Assembly: GCA_964448285.1 (NCBI GenBank)
Contig: CAYUWG010000042.1
Span: forward strand, 1-33,169
Length of the DNA: 33,169 bases
Direction: 5' to 3'
Source: CAYUWG01 sp964448285
GTDB lineage: Bacteria; Bacteroidota; Ignavibacteria; SZUA-365
Each line of letters opens with the position of its first letter. Position 1 is the stretch's first letter. The notes under the pieces are model-generated. The model was given only the letters and a program-made list of their open reading frames with translations. It was not told the DNA's origin and searched no databases. This document shows positions 1 to 7,901 of this stretch, in pieces. A program made the position numbers and the translations under genes.

Positions 1-372
1 GTAGGAGCGCCACACGCCGCCGTCCGCAGCGCCCGCATAGACCGTTGAAGGATTTTTCGGATTGAGTGCAAGAGCGAAGACGCGCCCGCCGATGTTTCGC
101 GGGCCGACATTCTTCCATTCGAGTGACGCTTGCACGCCGTTCTCCTTCGGTGCGTAGCGTGAAAGATTCTGAGCGTTATAGTACGCCTTCACGCGTTCGC
201 CGACCGGGACTTCGCCCACAGCCGGCGCAACACGATCATGAAAGTACTCCATACGCTGCAGCACTTTCGGTTTCGAGGCCGGTTCTTGACCGGGCGAGTA
301 CTTCCAACCGCTTTGCGCAAGCGCACTGACAGGGATGATGCATGTGAAAAGAAGAACGAAACAGTGTCTCAT
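1..372 (-). CDS. Secreted BNR/propeller-type protein, N-terminal part (runs off left edge)
   Basis: The minus strand is open for exactly 124 codons from an ATG at 370-372 to the window edge. The product starts with a signal peptide (MRHCFVLLFTCIIPVSALAQ), so it is exported. After about 80 residues it reads WKNVGPRNIGGRVFALALNP, then STVYAGAADGGVWRS. This is the usual opening of secreted BNR/VPS10-like beta-propeller proteins of Bacteroidota, often called glycosyl hydrolase or sialidase-like, in which each blade has an AGAADGGVW-type turn. A GAGG ribosome-binding site lies a few bases upstream of the ATG. Enzymatic activity cannot be judged because the rest of the gene, including any T9SS sorting domain, is outside the window. 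The family call is by motif resemblance; the reading frame and signal peptide are seen directly. Confidence 0.8.
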   Translation of the reverse strand, partial: MRHCFVLLFTCIIPVSALAQSGWKYSPGQEPASKPKVLQRMEYFHDRVAPAVGEVPVGERVKAYYNAQNLSRYAPKENGVQASLEWKNVGPRNIGGRVFALALNPKNPSTVYAGAADGGVWRSY

Positions 373-1016
373 GGGAACCTCGGAGTATGGAGCAATGGGA
401 GCATTCGCGTCCAACAAAGGACGCATGAAAGCTACTTCGAACGCGAGGAAATGTCAATGTCGGATTCCGGAAATAGGAACGCCGTTGACTGGTCGGACGG
501 AAAGGACAATGATCGCGTTCTTTGCTTCCGTTATTCAGCGCGAGGTAATTGGGCGAAGCGGCTCGACCGGATGTTTCGTTACGATCCTCTTGTGATAGTA
601 CAGGACTCAGTGAGAGCAAGCGGTGATTCTGGTCGAAAGGTTTCAGAGCTTGGATCATCTTTCATTTTTTGTTAGGAGGACAATAGCCAAGGAATTGTGG
701 TAAACTCGTCAGACCTCAAACCGGCGGTTCCTCATTGTATTCGTTCCCACTGTCCTTTCGCCATTGGTGATTTTCTTTGAATCTCCACGGCAAGTCGTGT
801 AACTTCATTGCAGTCGGGAGGGTCGTTTACGTGGTTCGATGTACGCGGAAGAGCATTAAGCAAATGAAGACTTTAAAACTACTGACTACTACCAATTGAA
901 TTCTTCAATGTACCGGCAATGGCGGGATGTGTTTGTGTTGATTGCGGCCACTGACCATGCGTTCCACCCTAAAAGCGATGCACTTGATGAAGCGAGATGA
1001 TCACGGAGGAGAGACG
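373..1016. other. Divergent intergenic region, no gene supported
   Basis: This stretch separates the left-edge gene (minus) from the glycine-rich T9SS gene (plus) and must hold both promoters. Several short ORFs cross it, but they overlap the secreted-protein start and have arginine- or serine-rich composition typical of out-of-frame reading. The best of them, a plus-strand ORF with an internal ATG near 451 behind a GAGGAA, has no recognisable domain. No clear hairpin or TAnnTTTG promoter box was found. Confidence 0.5.
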
Positions 1017-3473
1017 ATGAGGAAGTGGTTATTTATTCTTTTACTTCTAACTCAGATCGTTCATGACGAATCCTGGTGTCAACTCGTGAACATTTCAGGA
1101 GTGATAAACATCTATACTCCGGTTCTATCCATTGATTCACTCTGTACGGCACCTCGTTTGACAGTCGAATCATCGATGGGATTCCAACCTGGGGATCGAG
1201 TATTAGTGATACAAATGAAAGGCGTCGTGATAGATCGGATGAATCAACCGTCCTTTGGAAGAATCGATGCTCTTGGTTCGGCGGGAAAGTATGAGTTCGG
1301 AGTGGTTCAGTCGATCTCAGGCCAGACGATTACACTTCGAAATCAATTTCTCAACCGGTACGACGTCAATGGAACGGTTCAATTGATCAGGGTGCCGGTA
1401 TATCGAACTGCCGGAACGACATCGAAACTTCGCGCAAATCCGTGGAATGGGAGGACGGGTGGCGTCTTGGTCCTGGAAGCTGATTCACTGGTTCTGCTTG
1501 CCGATATAGACGTCTCCGGCATGGGATTTCGTGGTGGAAGAGTTTCGGTGAATCAACCACACAACACAATTCAGGATTATTATTTCGCCTATTCTTCCAG
1601 CGGCGGTGAAAAAGGCGAAGGGTGTTCGGTGTTTCTTTCTGGATTCGAAGCAGGCCGCGGTCCTTACGCGAACGGGGGTGGCGGTGGGAACGCCGTCAAT
1701 ACGGGTGGTGGTGGTGGTGGAAATTTTGGCAGGGGCGGGAAGGGAGGAAAGCAATACATCGGTTCAGGCATCGCGGAAGTGATGGGAATCGGGGGATATT
1801 CGCTTCCTTACTCGGCATTGGAAGGAAGAGTCTTTCTCGGCGGCGGCGGTGGCGGTGGTCATCAAAACGATGGGAATGGAACTTCTGGAGGCGCTGGGGG
1901 CGGGATCATCATCCTTCGTGCTTCAACCATCGCCGTCGTCGGTCAGGCATTGATCCGCGCAGATGGGGAGGATGTCCTGACAGCAGGAAACGATGGGGCC
2001 GGGGGAGGTGGGAGTGGGGGATCGGTGCTGATCTCCGTCGATCGCCTCGTTGGTGTATTGCCCGTTTCCGCGTCGGGTGGGAAAGGCGGAGATGTGACGA
2101 ACGATTTTACACCGAATCACTGCCACGGACCAGGGGGAGGAGGAGCAGGCGGCATTGTTTGGGTGAACAACCCATCCCATCAATCTCAGTTGAGTGCGCG
2201 TGTCAACGAGGGACAAGCGGGATTGATCGTCAACACGAACACATCATGCTATAACACGACTTGGGGTGCGGAACCGGGAGAGCCTGGTGGCGCAAGTTGG
2301 GATCTTATTCTGCAGGAAAGCACACTCCAGGGTAGCCCCATACAGGTCCAATCGACGAACCGTATCGTCTGTCCTGACTCTTGTACAACGTTGGCGGTTC
2401 AACTCACAGGTGGCGTAGTGCCATATCGAATTCTCTGGTCTCCCTCTACCGGTCTGGCAAATCCCACGGATTCCATTACGAGAGCCTGCCCACCCGTTAC
2501 GACAAGCTATATCGTGCTCGTGATGGATGCAGCCGGTTGTCAAGCATCAATGTCTGTCACGGTAACGGTCCTTCCCCGTCCTGCGAAACCCATCATTACG
2601 CGGAGCGGGGATTCGTTATTGAGTTCTCCCGCTGCCTCCTATCAGTGGTATCTCAATGGCATTCCACTACCTGGAGCAGTTTCTCAACAAATCGGGCTCC
2701 GTGGTAAAGGACAATACACAGTCCAGATTACCGATGACAATGGTTGCATTGCTTCATCCGACTTCTTTCCAGTCGATGTTACTTCCTCCTCCACTCTTTC
2801 CCTCTCCTGTACTGACAGCGTTCGCTACGATCCGGGAGAGATCGTCCGGATTCCTGTCCTTCTGACGGCTTCGGAGAATCTTCACTTGACGGCGTCGCAC
2901 GAGTACGATTTGTGGTTGCATTTCGACAAGTACATGATGCAGCCCATAGCCGGCCCGGGGATTGCCTACCGGGACACGGGACGCACGCGCATCGTCCGAA
3001 TCAGCGGTGAGCGGAACGATCTCCTCACGCAGGGAACTCTCATCGAACTCCCCGCCATCGTCACGCTCGGAGACACGATATGCACGACCGTTCATCTGGA
3101 CTCTATCGTGTGGAAGGACCCGAACGTCGTAGTGAAAATCGAAGATAGTCTCTGTGTGATCTGCGTGAAAGTCTGCGAGGAAGGAGGGACGCGGCTCTTC
3201 TACTCGCGGCCCCGGACGCAAATCCGGCGGACATATCCCAATCCCTTTAACTCCGGAACGGTCATCGAATACGTTCTTGCCAGGGACGCGGACGTGCGAC
3301 TTTCCGTGTTCGACCTTTACGGGAGAGCCGTCGCGTCGCTCGTGCAGGAACCACAGGCGGTGGGGGAGTATCGTCTTCTCTTCGATGCACAGCGCCTACC
3401 GTCGGGAATCTATCTCCTCACGCTTCAGACTGCGGACGGCGTTGATGCACGGCTGCTTTCCCTCATCAAGTGA
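1017..3473 (+). CDS. Glycine-rich secreted surface protein with T9SS C-terminal sorting domain
   Basis: An 818-aa protein exported through Sec and then probably through the type IX system. The start at 1017 is preferred over an upstream ATG at 942 because it has a GGAGGAG ribosome-binding site and begins a signal peptide (MRKWLFILLLLTQIV). Residues of about 210-390 hold several glycine runs (GGGGG, GGGGSGG, GPGGGGAGG), as in adhesin-like surface proteins. Then come two Ig/PKD-like modules with paired cysteines and a YQWYLNG motif, and a cohesin-like beta domain rich in aspartate. The last 80 residues carry the T9SS type A pattern: YPNPFN, then VFDLYGR, then PSGIYLLTLQ. The porin gene follows 16 bases after the stop, so the two are probably co-transcribed. 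Function is inferred to be surface adhesion or structure; no catalytic motif was seen. Confidence 0.85.
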   Translation: MRKWLFILLLLTQIVHDESWCQLVNISGVINIYTPVLSIDSLCTAPRLTVESSMGFQPGDRVLVIQMKGVVIDRMNQPSFGRIDALGSAGKYEFGVVQSISGQTITLRNQFLNRYDVNGTVQLIRVPVYRTAGTTSKLRANPWNGRTGGVLVLEADSLVLLADIDVSGMGFRGGRVSVNQPHNTIQDYYFAYSSSGGEKGEGCSVFLSGFEAGRGPYANGGGGGNAVNTGGGGGGNFGRGGKGGKQYIGSGIAEVMGIGGYSLPYSALEGRVFLGGGGGGGHQNDGNGTSGGAGGGIIILRASTIAVVGQALIRADGEDVLTAGNDGAGGGGSGGSVLISVDRLVGVLPVSASGGKGGDVTNDFTPNHCHGPGGGGAGGIVWVNNPSHQSQLSARVNEGQAGLIVNTNTSCYNTTWGAEPGEPGGASWDLILQESTLQGSPIQVQSTNRIVCPDSCTTLAVQLTGGVVPYRILWSPSTGLANPTDSITRACPPVTTSYIVLVMDAAGCQASMSVTVTVLPRPAKPIITRSGDSLLSSPAASYQWYLNGIPLPGAVSQQIGLRGKGQYTVQITDDNGCIASSDFFPVDVTSSSTLSLSCTDSVRYDPGEIVRIPVLLTASENLHLTASHEYDLWLHFDKYMMQPIAGPGIAYRDTGRTRIVRISGERNDLLTQGTLIELPAIVTLGDTICTTVHLDSIVWKDPNVVVKIEDSLCVICVKVCEEGGTRLFYSRPRTQIRRTYPNPFNSGTVIEYVLARDADVRLSVFDLYGRAVASLVQEPQAVGEYRLLFDAQRLPSGIYLLTLQTADGVDARLLSLIK

Positions 3474-3489
3474 AGGAGGAGGAAACAGC

Positions 3490-5442
3490 ATGAAACACAC
3501 GACCGTCGCCACGCTCCTGCTCGTCTGCATCCTCTCAACGCCCGACGCCCGGACGCAGGATTTGTACGACCGCTATGGCGCATATCTCTGGGTGAACCTG
3601 AATTCCTACAATGCGGATTTCCGGGCGCTCCCCGGAATCCCGAACTGCTGTCCGCGCTTCACTGAAGGCGGTGGCGAAGGCATCTCCGCGGGCTTGCTCT
3701 ATGAAACTCATCTGACGCCGGGTGTCCATGCAGGCCTGCGGCTGGGATTCACGTCCTTCGGAGGGAGATTCGAGACGGATGAGCCGGTCACGGTCAGCGT
3801 GAACGGGACCGCGACGCCCGGTGTGTTCCGGCACGTTATCGACGCGACGTTGAGCACGGTCGAGTTCATCCCGCATCTTCTGTTCAAGCCATTCAAGAAG
3901 TTGTCTCTGTTTGCCGGCCTGAGCGGCGCGCTTCCGCTGGCTGCGTCGTTCGAGCAGAGCGAGTCCATTGTTCAACCGAAGAACGTCGGTGTGTATGAGA
4001 ACGGGGAAGCGAGCCGCAACATCGCGAGCGGCGACATTCCGAACGCGGCGGGCTTTCTTGCCGCACTGGCGCTCGGCGGGCGATATGAGTTTCCACTGAA
4101 CAGTACGAAGACCGTCTGGGGCGGGCTGGAGATCGCTTATACCGCCGGATTCACAGACGTCGGACCGGACGTATCATGGAAGATCAACGCGCTCCGCATC
4201 GGGATTTCGATCTTAAGACGCACGGGGGACGGTCAGGCCACGGATGCGCCTCTCGATGGAGTGAGTCCTTCGAGAGCGGTGCTGGGCCGACGCTCGCGGC
4301 AGACATCATCGACGCCCCTGCACCAGATCGTGCGCGATCGCGTGGCGACACACCAGCTACGCCCGTTGCTTCCATACGTCTTTTTCGAACATGGAGAAGC
4401 CAAACTGCTTCCCCGCTATCGGTCGATGCAGCCGGAAGAAGCCGTGCGCTTCACGATCGACGACCTGCACCGGCAGGCGACGCTTCCGATCTATTACCAT
4501 CTGCTGAACGTCGTCGGGCGAAGGATGACCCAACACCCACGGGCGCGGATCACGCTCGTTGGGTGCAACTCCAACGAGAACGAGGAGAAGGCGAATCTCT
4601 CGCTGTCCATGCAGCGGGCGCAGGCCGTACGGAACTACCTTCGGCGCACGTGGAAAATCGATACGTCGCGCATGGAGGTCGCCGCGCGCAACCTGCCATC
4701 CGATCCTTCTTACCCAACAGACGCCGACGGTATCGAGGAAAACCGGCGCGTGGAAATCCACTCCGATACCTGGGAGATTCTCGCCCCGATCGAAACGGCC
4801 GACACCGCCGTGCAGATGTATCCGGAAATGCTCGAGCTGAAAACCGATTCGGAACGATCCGCGCGGGACTGGCGCATCATCTTCATTCATCGTCGGGACA
4901 CCGTGACGCTAGCCGCCGGTTCCGGCGTGACGCCGCAGCGCGTTCCAGTGCGGGTGGATGAGTTCGATCCCTCGCGCATTTCCGGGGGAGCGCCCGTATG
5001 GTTGACGTTGGTCGAAACTGATGAGGACGGGACGCTGCATCGCCGGGACATCGGGCGTCTCTCCGTCGAGGCGCGGTCACGGGAGTATGGCGAACATGAG
5101 ATCGTTGCCAATTACATTGTCCAGAGATTTCATCTCATTCTCTTCGAATTCGATTCCCCGAAACTGACCGCGTACCATCGGCGCGTGATCGACATCATCA
5201 AGAGCCGCATCCCGGAAGCAGCGCGGGTTGCCATCACCGGCTACACTGACCGCATGGGAGTGGAGGCCAACAACCTTCGCCTTTCCGAAAACCGCGCGCG
5301 GTCTGTCGAGGCGTCGATCGCCGGTTATTCGACGCTGGCGCGCGGTATGGGCGAAACGACAATGTTCCCCAACGATCTCCCTGAAGGACGGTTCTACAAC
5401 CGGACGGTGGAGATCATCGTTGAAACGCCGTTGGAGGAGTGA
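3490..5442 (+). CDS. Outer-membrane protein with N-terminal beta-barrel and two OmpA-like domains
   Basis: A 650-aa protein. The start at 3490 has a GGAGGAGG ribosome-binding site and begins a signal peptide (MKHTTVATLLLVCILSTPDA); a long upstream extension in the same frame overlaps the previous gene and is rejected. Residues of about 25-240 look like an outer-membrane barrel with alternating aromatic strands. Two OmpA-like peptidoglycan-binding regions follow. The first (about residues 355-430) has RAQAVRNYL and ends ENRRVEI. The second (about 545-645) has FEFDSPKL, GYTDRMG, LSENRARSV and NRTVEI. The protein probably tethers the outer membrane to the wall. It follows the T9SS cargo gene by 16 bases. 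The doubled OmpA region with an intervening Ig-like segment is longer than a standard 350-aa OmpA. Confidence 0.85.
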   Translation: MKHTTVATLLLVCILSTPDARTQDLYDRYGAYLWVNLNSYNADFRALPGIPNCCPRFTEGGGEGISAGLLYETHLTPGVHAGLRLGFTSFGGRFETDEPVTVSVNGTATPGVFRHVIDATLSTVEFIPHLLFKPFKKLSLFAGLSGALPLAASFEQSESIVQPKNVGVYENGEASRNIASGDIPNAAGFLAALALGGRYEFPLNSTKTVWGGLEIAYTAGFTDVGPDVSWKINALRIGISILRRTGDGQATDAPLDGVSPSRAVLGRRSRQTSSTPLHQIVRDRVATHQLRPLLPYVFFEHGEAKLLPRYRSMQPEEAVRFTIDDLHRQATLPIYYHLLNVVGRRMTQHPRARITLVGCNSNENEEKANLSLSMQRAQAVRNYLRRTWKIDTSRMEVAARNLPSDPSYPTDADGIEENRRVEIHSDTWEILAPIETADTAVQMYPEMLELKTDSERSARDWRIIFIHRRDTVTLAAGSGVTPQRVPVRVDEFDPSRISGGAPVWLTLVETDEDGTLHRRDIGRLSVEARSREYGEHEIVANYIVQRFHLILFEFDSPKLTAYHRRVIDIIKSRIPEAARVAITGYTDRMGVEANNLRLSENRARSVEASIAGYSTLARGMGETTMFPNDLPEGRFYNRTVEIIVETPLEE

Positions 5443-5947
5443 CGCACGCTCGACGGGATTGTCATTCCCGCGGTAGCGTGAATCCACGGTCTCGCCACAA
5501 CATTCTCGTTCAAACCGTTCCGCGTGTGGTTCGGAGTTCCGTTTCATTGAAATCCCGTAGGGATGGCCTTTTGGTAGAAGGCATTCAGTAGCTGATGCCG
5601 TCGAAGTCCCATCGGGACGAACGAGAGAAAGGACCGGGTTACAAATAGGTCTTCCCTACGAGACTATTGCGCTTCCTTGGTTGTGCGGCTGCCAATAGTT
5701 CATCCCTACGGGATTCATTGTTGTGCCATTCGACTGCGCTCATCCTTCGACTGCGCTCAGGATGATGTTGGTGTGACTAATCAGACAACCCGCGGGCGCT
5801 AACAGCTATCAGCTATGAGCTAAGCGCCTCCGTTCCACCGACCCACCGACCCTCCGTTCCACCGACCCAACGACAAACGAAAGTACGTTGGTTGTATGCA
5901 CCCGCGTGAGTATCTATTTTGCCGCGAGTCATAATGAAGAGGAGAAC
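5443..5947. repeat. Intergenic region packed with short dispersed palindromes and tandem repeats
   Basis: About 500 bases without a gene. Four related short palindromes are present: ATCCCGTAGGGAT at 5552-5564, GTCCCATCGGGAC at 5606-5618, a degenerate GTCTTCCCTACGAGAC at 5649-5664, and ATCCCTACGGGAT at 5702-5714. Two copies of TTCGACTGCGCTCA follow near 5729-5760. Next is AGCTATCAGCTATGAGCTA near 5806, then two tandem copies of a 24-bp unit beginning CCTCCGTTCCACC at 5827-5850 and 5851-5874, differing at one base. These look like dispersed intergenic elements of the kind seen in many copies in Bacteroidota/Chlorobi-type genomes; copy number elsewhere cannot be seen here. The promoter of the following TPM-domain pair must also lie in this stretch. 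Confidence 0.65.
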
Positions 5948-6604
5948 ATGAAGGCAGAATCGCTTTTTACAGAATCGGATAAAGCCGCACTCGCGGAAGC
6001 CGTGAAAACCGCCGAGCAGGCGACCTCCGGTGAAATCGTTCCGTACATCGTCGATACGAGCGACGATTATCCCGAAGCAGGATGGCGTGCAGGAGCGCTC
6101 CTCGGTTTCCTCGTGCTGTGTATCGGGGGCGTCCTCGATCTCGGCTCCGACATCTGGCTTCCGTTCGGCATCGCTGAAGTATGCCTCGCAGCGATCGTGA
6201 TGTTCGGTCTCGGAATGCTTGTCGTTTCCATCGTCCCATCGTTGAAACGTTTCTTCGTGCATCCTTCCGTTTTGCAGATGCGCGTGGATGAACGCGCCGC
6301 GCTGGCATTCCTTTCGGAAGAAGTGTTCAAGACGCGAGAACGCACCGGTATCCTCCTCTTCGTCTCGTTGCTCGAACATCGTGTCCGCATCATGGGAGAC
6401 AGCGGCATCAACGAGAAAGTCGAGCAGCATGAATGGGACACGATCGCAAACGATATCGTGAAAGGCATGAAGACCGGACAGCCTGCGAGCGGACTTCTCC
6501 ATGCAATCAAGGACAGCGGTGCGTTGCTCGAAAAGCGTGGCGTAGCGATACGCAAGGACGATACCGACGAACTCGACAACACACTGCGCATGAGCGAGCG
6601 ATGA
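5948..6604 (+). CDS. TPM-domain membrane protein (first of a coupled pair)
   Basis: A 218-aa protein. The start at 5948 is chosen because AAGAGGAG precedes it; a 20-residue upstream extension has no ribosome-binding site. It opens with a TPM-type motif (DKAALAEAVKTAEQATSGEIVPYIVD). Two hydrophobic membrane segments follow, at about residues 45-65 and 70-100, interrupting the TPM fold. The second half of the domain continues with RTGILLFVSLLEHRVRIMGD and GINEKV. The family is annotated variously as TPM-domain, Psb32-like or YgcG-like and is usually of unknown role in the envelope. Its TGA overlaps the ATG of the next gene in an ATGA junction, so the two are translationally coupled. No LemA-type gene, a common neighbour of such pairs, is seen beside it. 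Confidence 0.75.
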   Translation: MKAESLFTESDKAALAEAVKTAEQATSGEIVPYIVDTSDDYPEAGWRAGALLGFLVLCIGGVLDLGSDIWLPFGIAEVCLAAIVMFGLGMLVVSIVPSLKRFFVHPSVLQMRVDERAALAFLSEEVFKTRERTGILLFVSLLEHRVRIMGDSGINEKVEQHEWDTIANDIVKGMKTGQPASGLLHAIKDSGALLEKRGVAIRKDDTDELDNTLRMSER

Positions 6605-7500
6605 AGAGAGCATTCATTCCCGCTGCGATCCTTCTCATTCTCACGGTCGCTTACGCGCTCGAAGTCCCGTATCTCTCCGGCCGCATCAACGACCATGCAG
6701 GGATGCTCAGCGCCACGACGATTGCAGAGTTGGAGTCGATGCTCGAAGCCTACGAAGATTCGACCGGCAACCAGTTTGCCGTGCTGATCATTCCGTCGCT
6801 CGAAGGCGAATCGCTCGAAGAGTATTCCATGCGCGTCGCAGAGACATGGAAGCTCGGGAAGAAAGGCGTCGATAACGGTGCGCTCCTCCTCATCGCAAAG
6901 GAGGACCGCAAACTGCGGATAGAAGTCGGCTACGGCCTTGAAGCTTCGCTTACCGATGCGGCGACGGCGTTCATCATCAACAATGAAATCACGCCGCGTT
7001 TTAAGAACGGCGACTTCGACGGGGGCGTTCGTTCAGGTGTCATGGCAATGATGCAAGCCGCTGACGGCACACTCGATATCACATCTGCCGGCGTCACGGA
7101 CTTCGACGGGGATATCTGGCTTTTCCTCCTGATCTGGTTCGGCATCGTCGGCATCTTCACGTTCATCGCACTCATCATCCCCGGAGTCGGATGGTTTCTC
7201 TATGCGTTCCTCATCCTGTTCTATGGCGCAGGAAGCTTCGTATTAAGTGAAGCGTTCGGTAGTGCGGTTGCCTGGGGTGTATTCCTTTCATATCTCATCG
7301 GCTTCCCACTTCTCAAGATGCTCATCAGCAAATCGGCGTGGGGCAAGAAGATGGCTGAGAACATGAAAATGAAAAAGGGCAGTTGGTCGAGCAGCAGCGG
7401 TGGTTGGTCCAGCAGTGGAAGTGGTTGGTCGTCCGGCGGCAGCAGTTTTTCCGGAGGCGGCGGGAGCTTTGGCGGCGGTGGATCGAGCGGCGGATGGTGA
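6601..7500 (+). CDS. TPM-domain (YgcG-like) membrane protein with Ser/Gly-rich tail
   Basis: A 299-aa protein starting at the ATGA overlap with the previous gene. A signal-like N-terminus (MKRAFIPAAILLILTVAYA) precedes a TPM domain over about residues 28-155, including NDHAGMLSATTIAELE, the LGKKGVDNGALLLIA strand and LRIEVGYGLE. Two or three membrane segments follow at about residues 170-240. The protein ends in a low-complexity tail of Ser, Gly and Trp finishing GGGSSGGW. This architecture (signal, TPM domain, membrane, SFSGGGGSFGGGGSSGGW-like tail) is typical of the YgcG/TPM family, whose role in the envelope remains poorly defined. Upstream ATGs in the same frame overlap the preceding gene and were rejected. 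Confidence 0.85.
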   Translation: MKRAFIPAAILLILTVAYALEVPYLSGRINDHAGMLSATTIAELESMLEAYEDSTGNQFAVLIIPSLEGESLEEYSMRVAETWKLGKKGVDNGALLLIAKEDRKLRIEVGYGLEASLTDAATAFIINNEITPRFKNGDFDGGVRSGVMAMMQAADGTLDITSAGVTDFDGDIWLFLLIWFGIVGIFTFIALIIPGVGWFLYAFLILFYGAGSFVLSEAFGSAVAWGVFLSYLIGFPLLKMLISKSAWGKKMAENMKMKKGSWSSSSGGWSSSGSGWSSGGSSFSGGGGSFGGGGSSGGW

Positions 7501-7513
7501 GCGTGTTTGGCTT

Positions 7514-7575
7514 CTCATTCATCCATCACGCGCAGCGTTCGAGACAATACGTTCGGTGCTGTCTAGATGAATGAG
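7514..7575. terminator. Possible bidirectional terminator between convergent genes
   Basis: A perfect 10-bp inverted repeat, CTCATTCATC at 7514-7523 and GATGAATGAG at 7566-7575, encloses 42 bases that can themselves fold weakly. It lies between the convergent TPM gene (plus) and small membrane protein gene (minus). There is no strong T-tract, so the call is tentative. Confidence 0.35.
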
Positions 7576-7590
7576 TATTGGAGGGGGCGG

Positions 7591-7815
7591 CTAATCTTCC
7601 TTCTTGTCGGTTTTCTTTTTAACCAGTTCCGCGACGAGATACACGATAGCGATGATCACCGCGTCTGCAATGCGTTCCGTTAGCGCCGACTCAAATGCAA
7701 GACCAATGTCGCTGTCTTTAGCCATAGCATAAGCGAGCGATAGCAGTACAAGAGTGATGTAAGCAAGAGCGGCGACGACTGGGATCTTGAGAAGGGATTC
7801 TTTTTTCGGATGCAT
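7591..7815 (-). CDS. Small two-helix membrane protein, unknown function
   Basis: A 74-aa protein. The start at 7815 (MHPKKESLLKIPVV) is preferred over an ATG 39 bases upstream because AGGAGT lies at the right distance. It has two hydrophobic stretches, about residues 9-33 and 45-65, and a charged C-terminus ending KKKTDKKED. This predicts a small inner-membrane protein with a cytoplasmic lysine-rich tail. No family was recognised. It stands alone, 86 bases downstream of the eight-repeat T9SS gene on the same strand, and is convergent with the TPM pair. Confidence 0.6.
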   Translation of the reverse strand: MHPKKESLLKIPVVAALAYITLVLLSLAYAMAKDSDIGLAFESALTERIADAVIIAIVYLVAELVKKKTDKKED

Positions 7816-7901
7816 GGGCTTTACTCCTGTTTCAAATTGCAGGCTCTTGTGCAACCTATGTGGATTCTCTCAATCCAGCAAAGGAATATCATTCCGGTGC
7901 T

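Noticed and set aside
236..658. 140-aa minus-strand ORF and overlapping plus-strand ORFs at the left end
   Set aside because: They overlap the well-supported secreted-protein start in other frames and have no recognisable content.
1622..2254. 210-aa Trp/Arg/Gly-rich plus-strand ORF
   Set aside because: It is the out-of-frame reading of the glycine-rich coding region of the T9SS gene.
5813..6613. 266-aa minus-strand ORF
   Set aside because: It is antisense to the first TPM gene and includes the tandem 24-bp repeat; composition is not protein-like.
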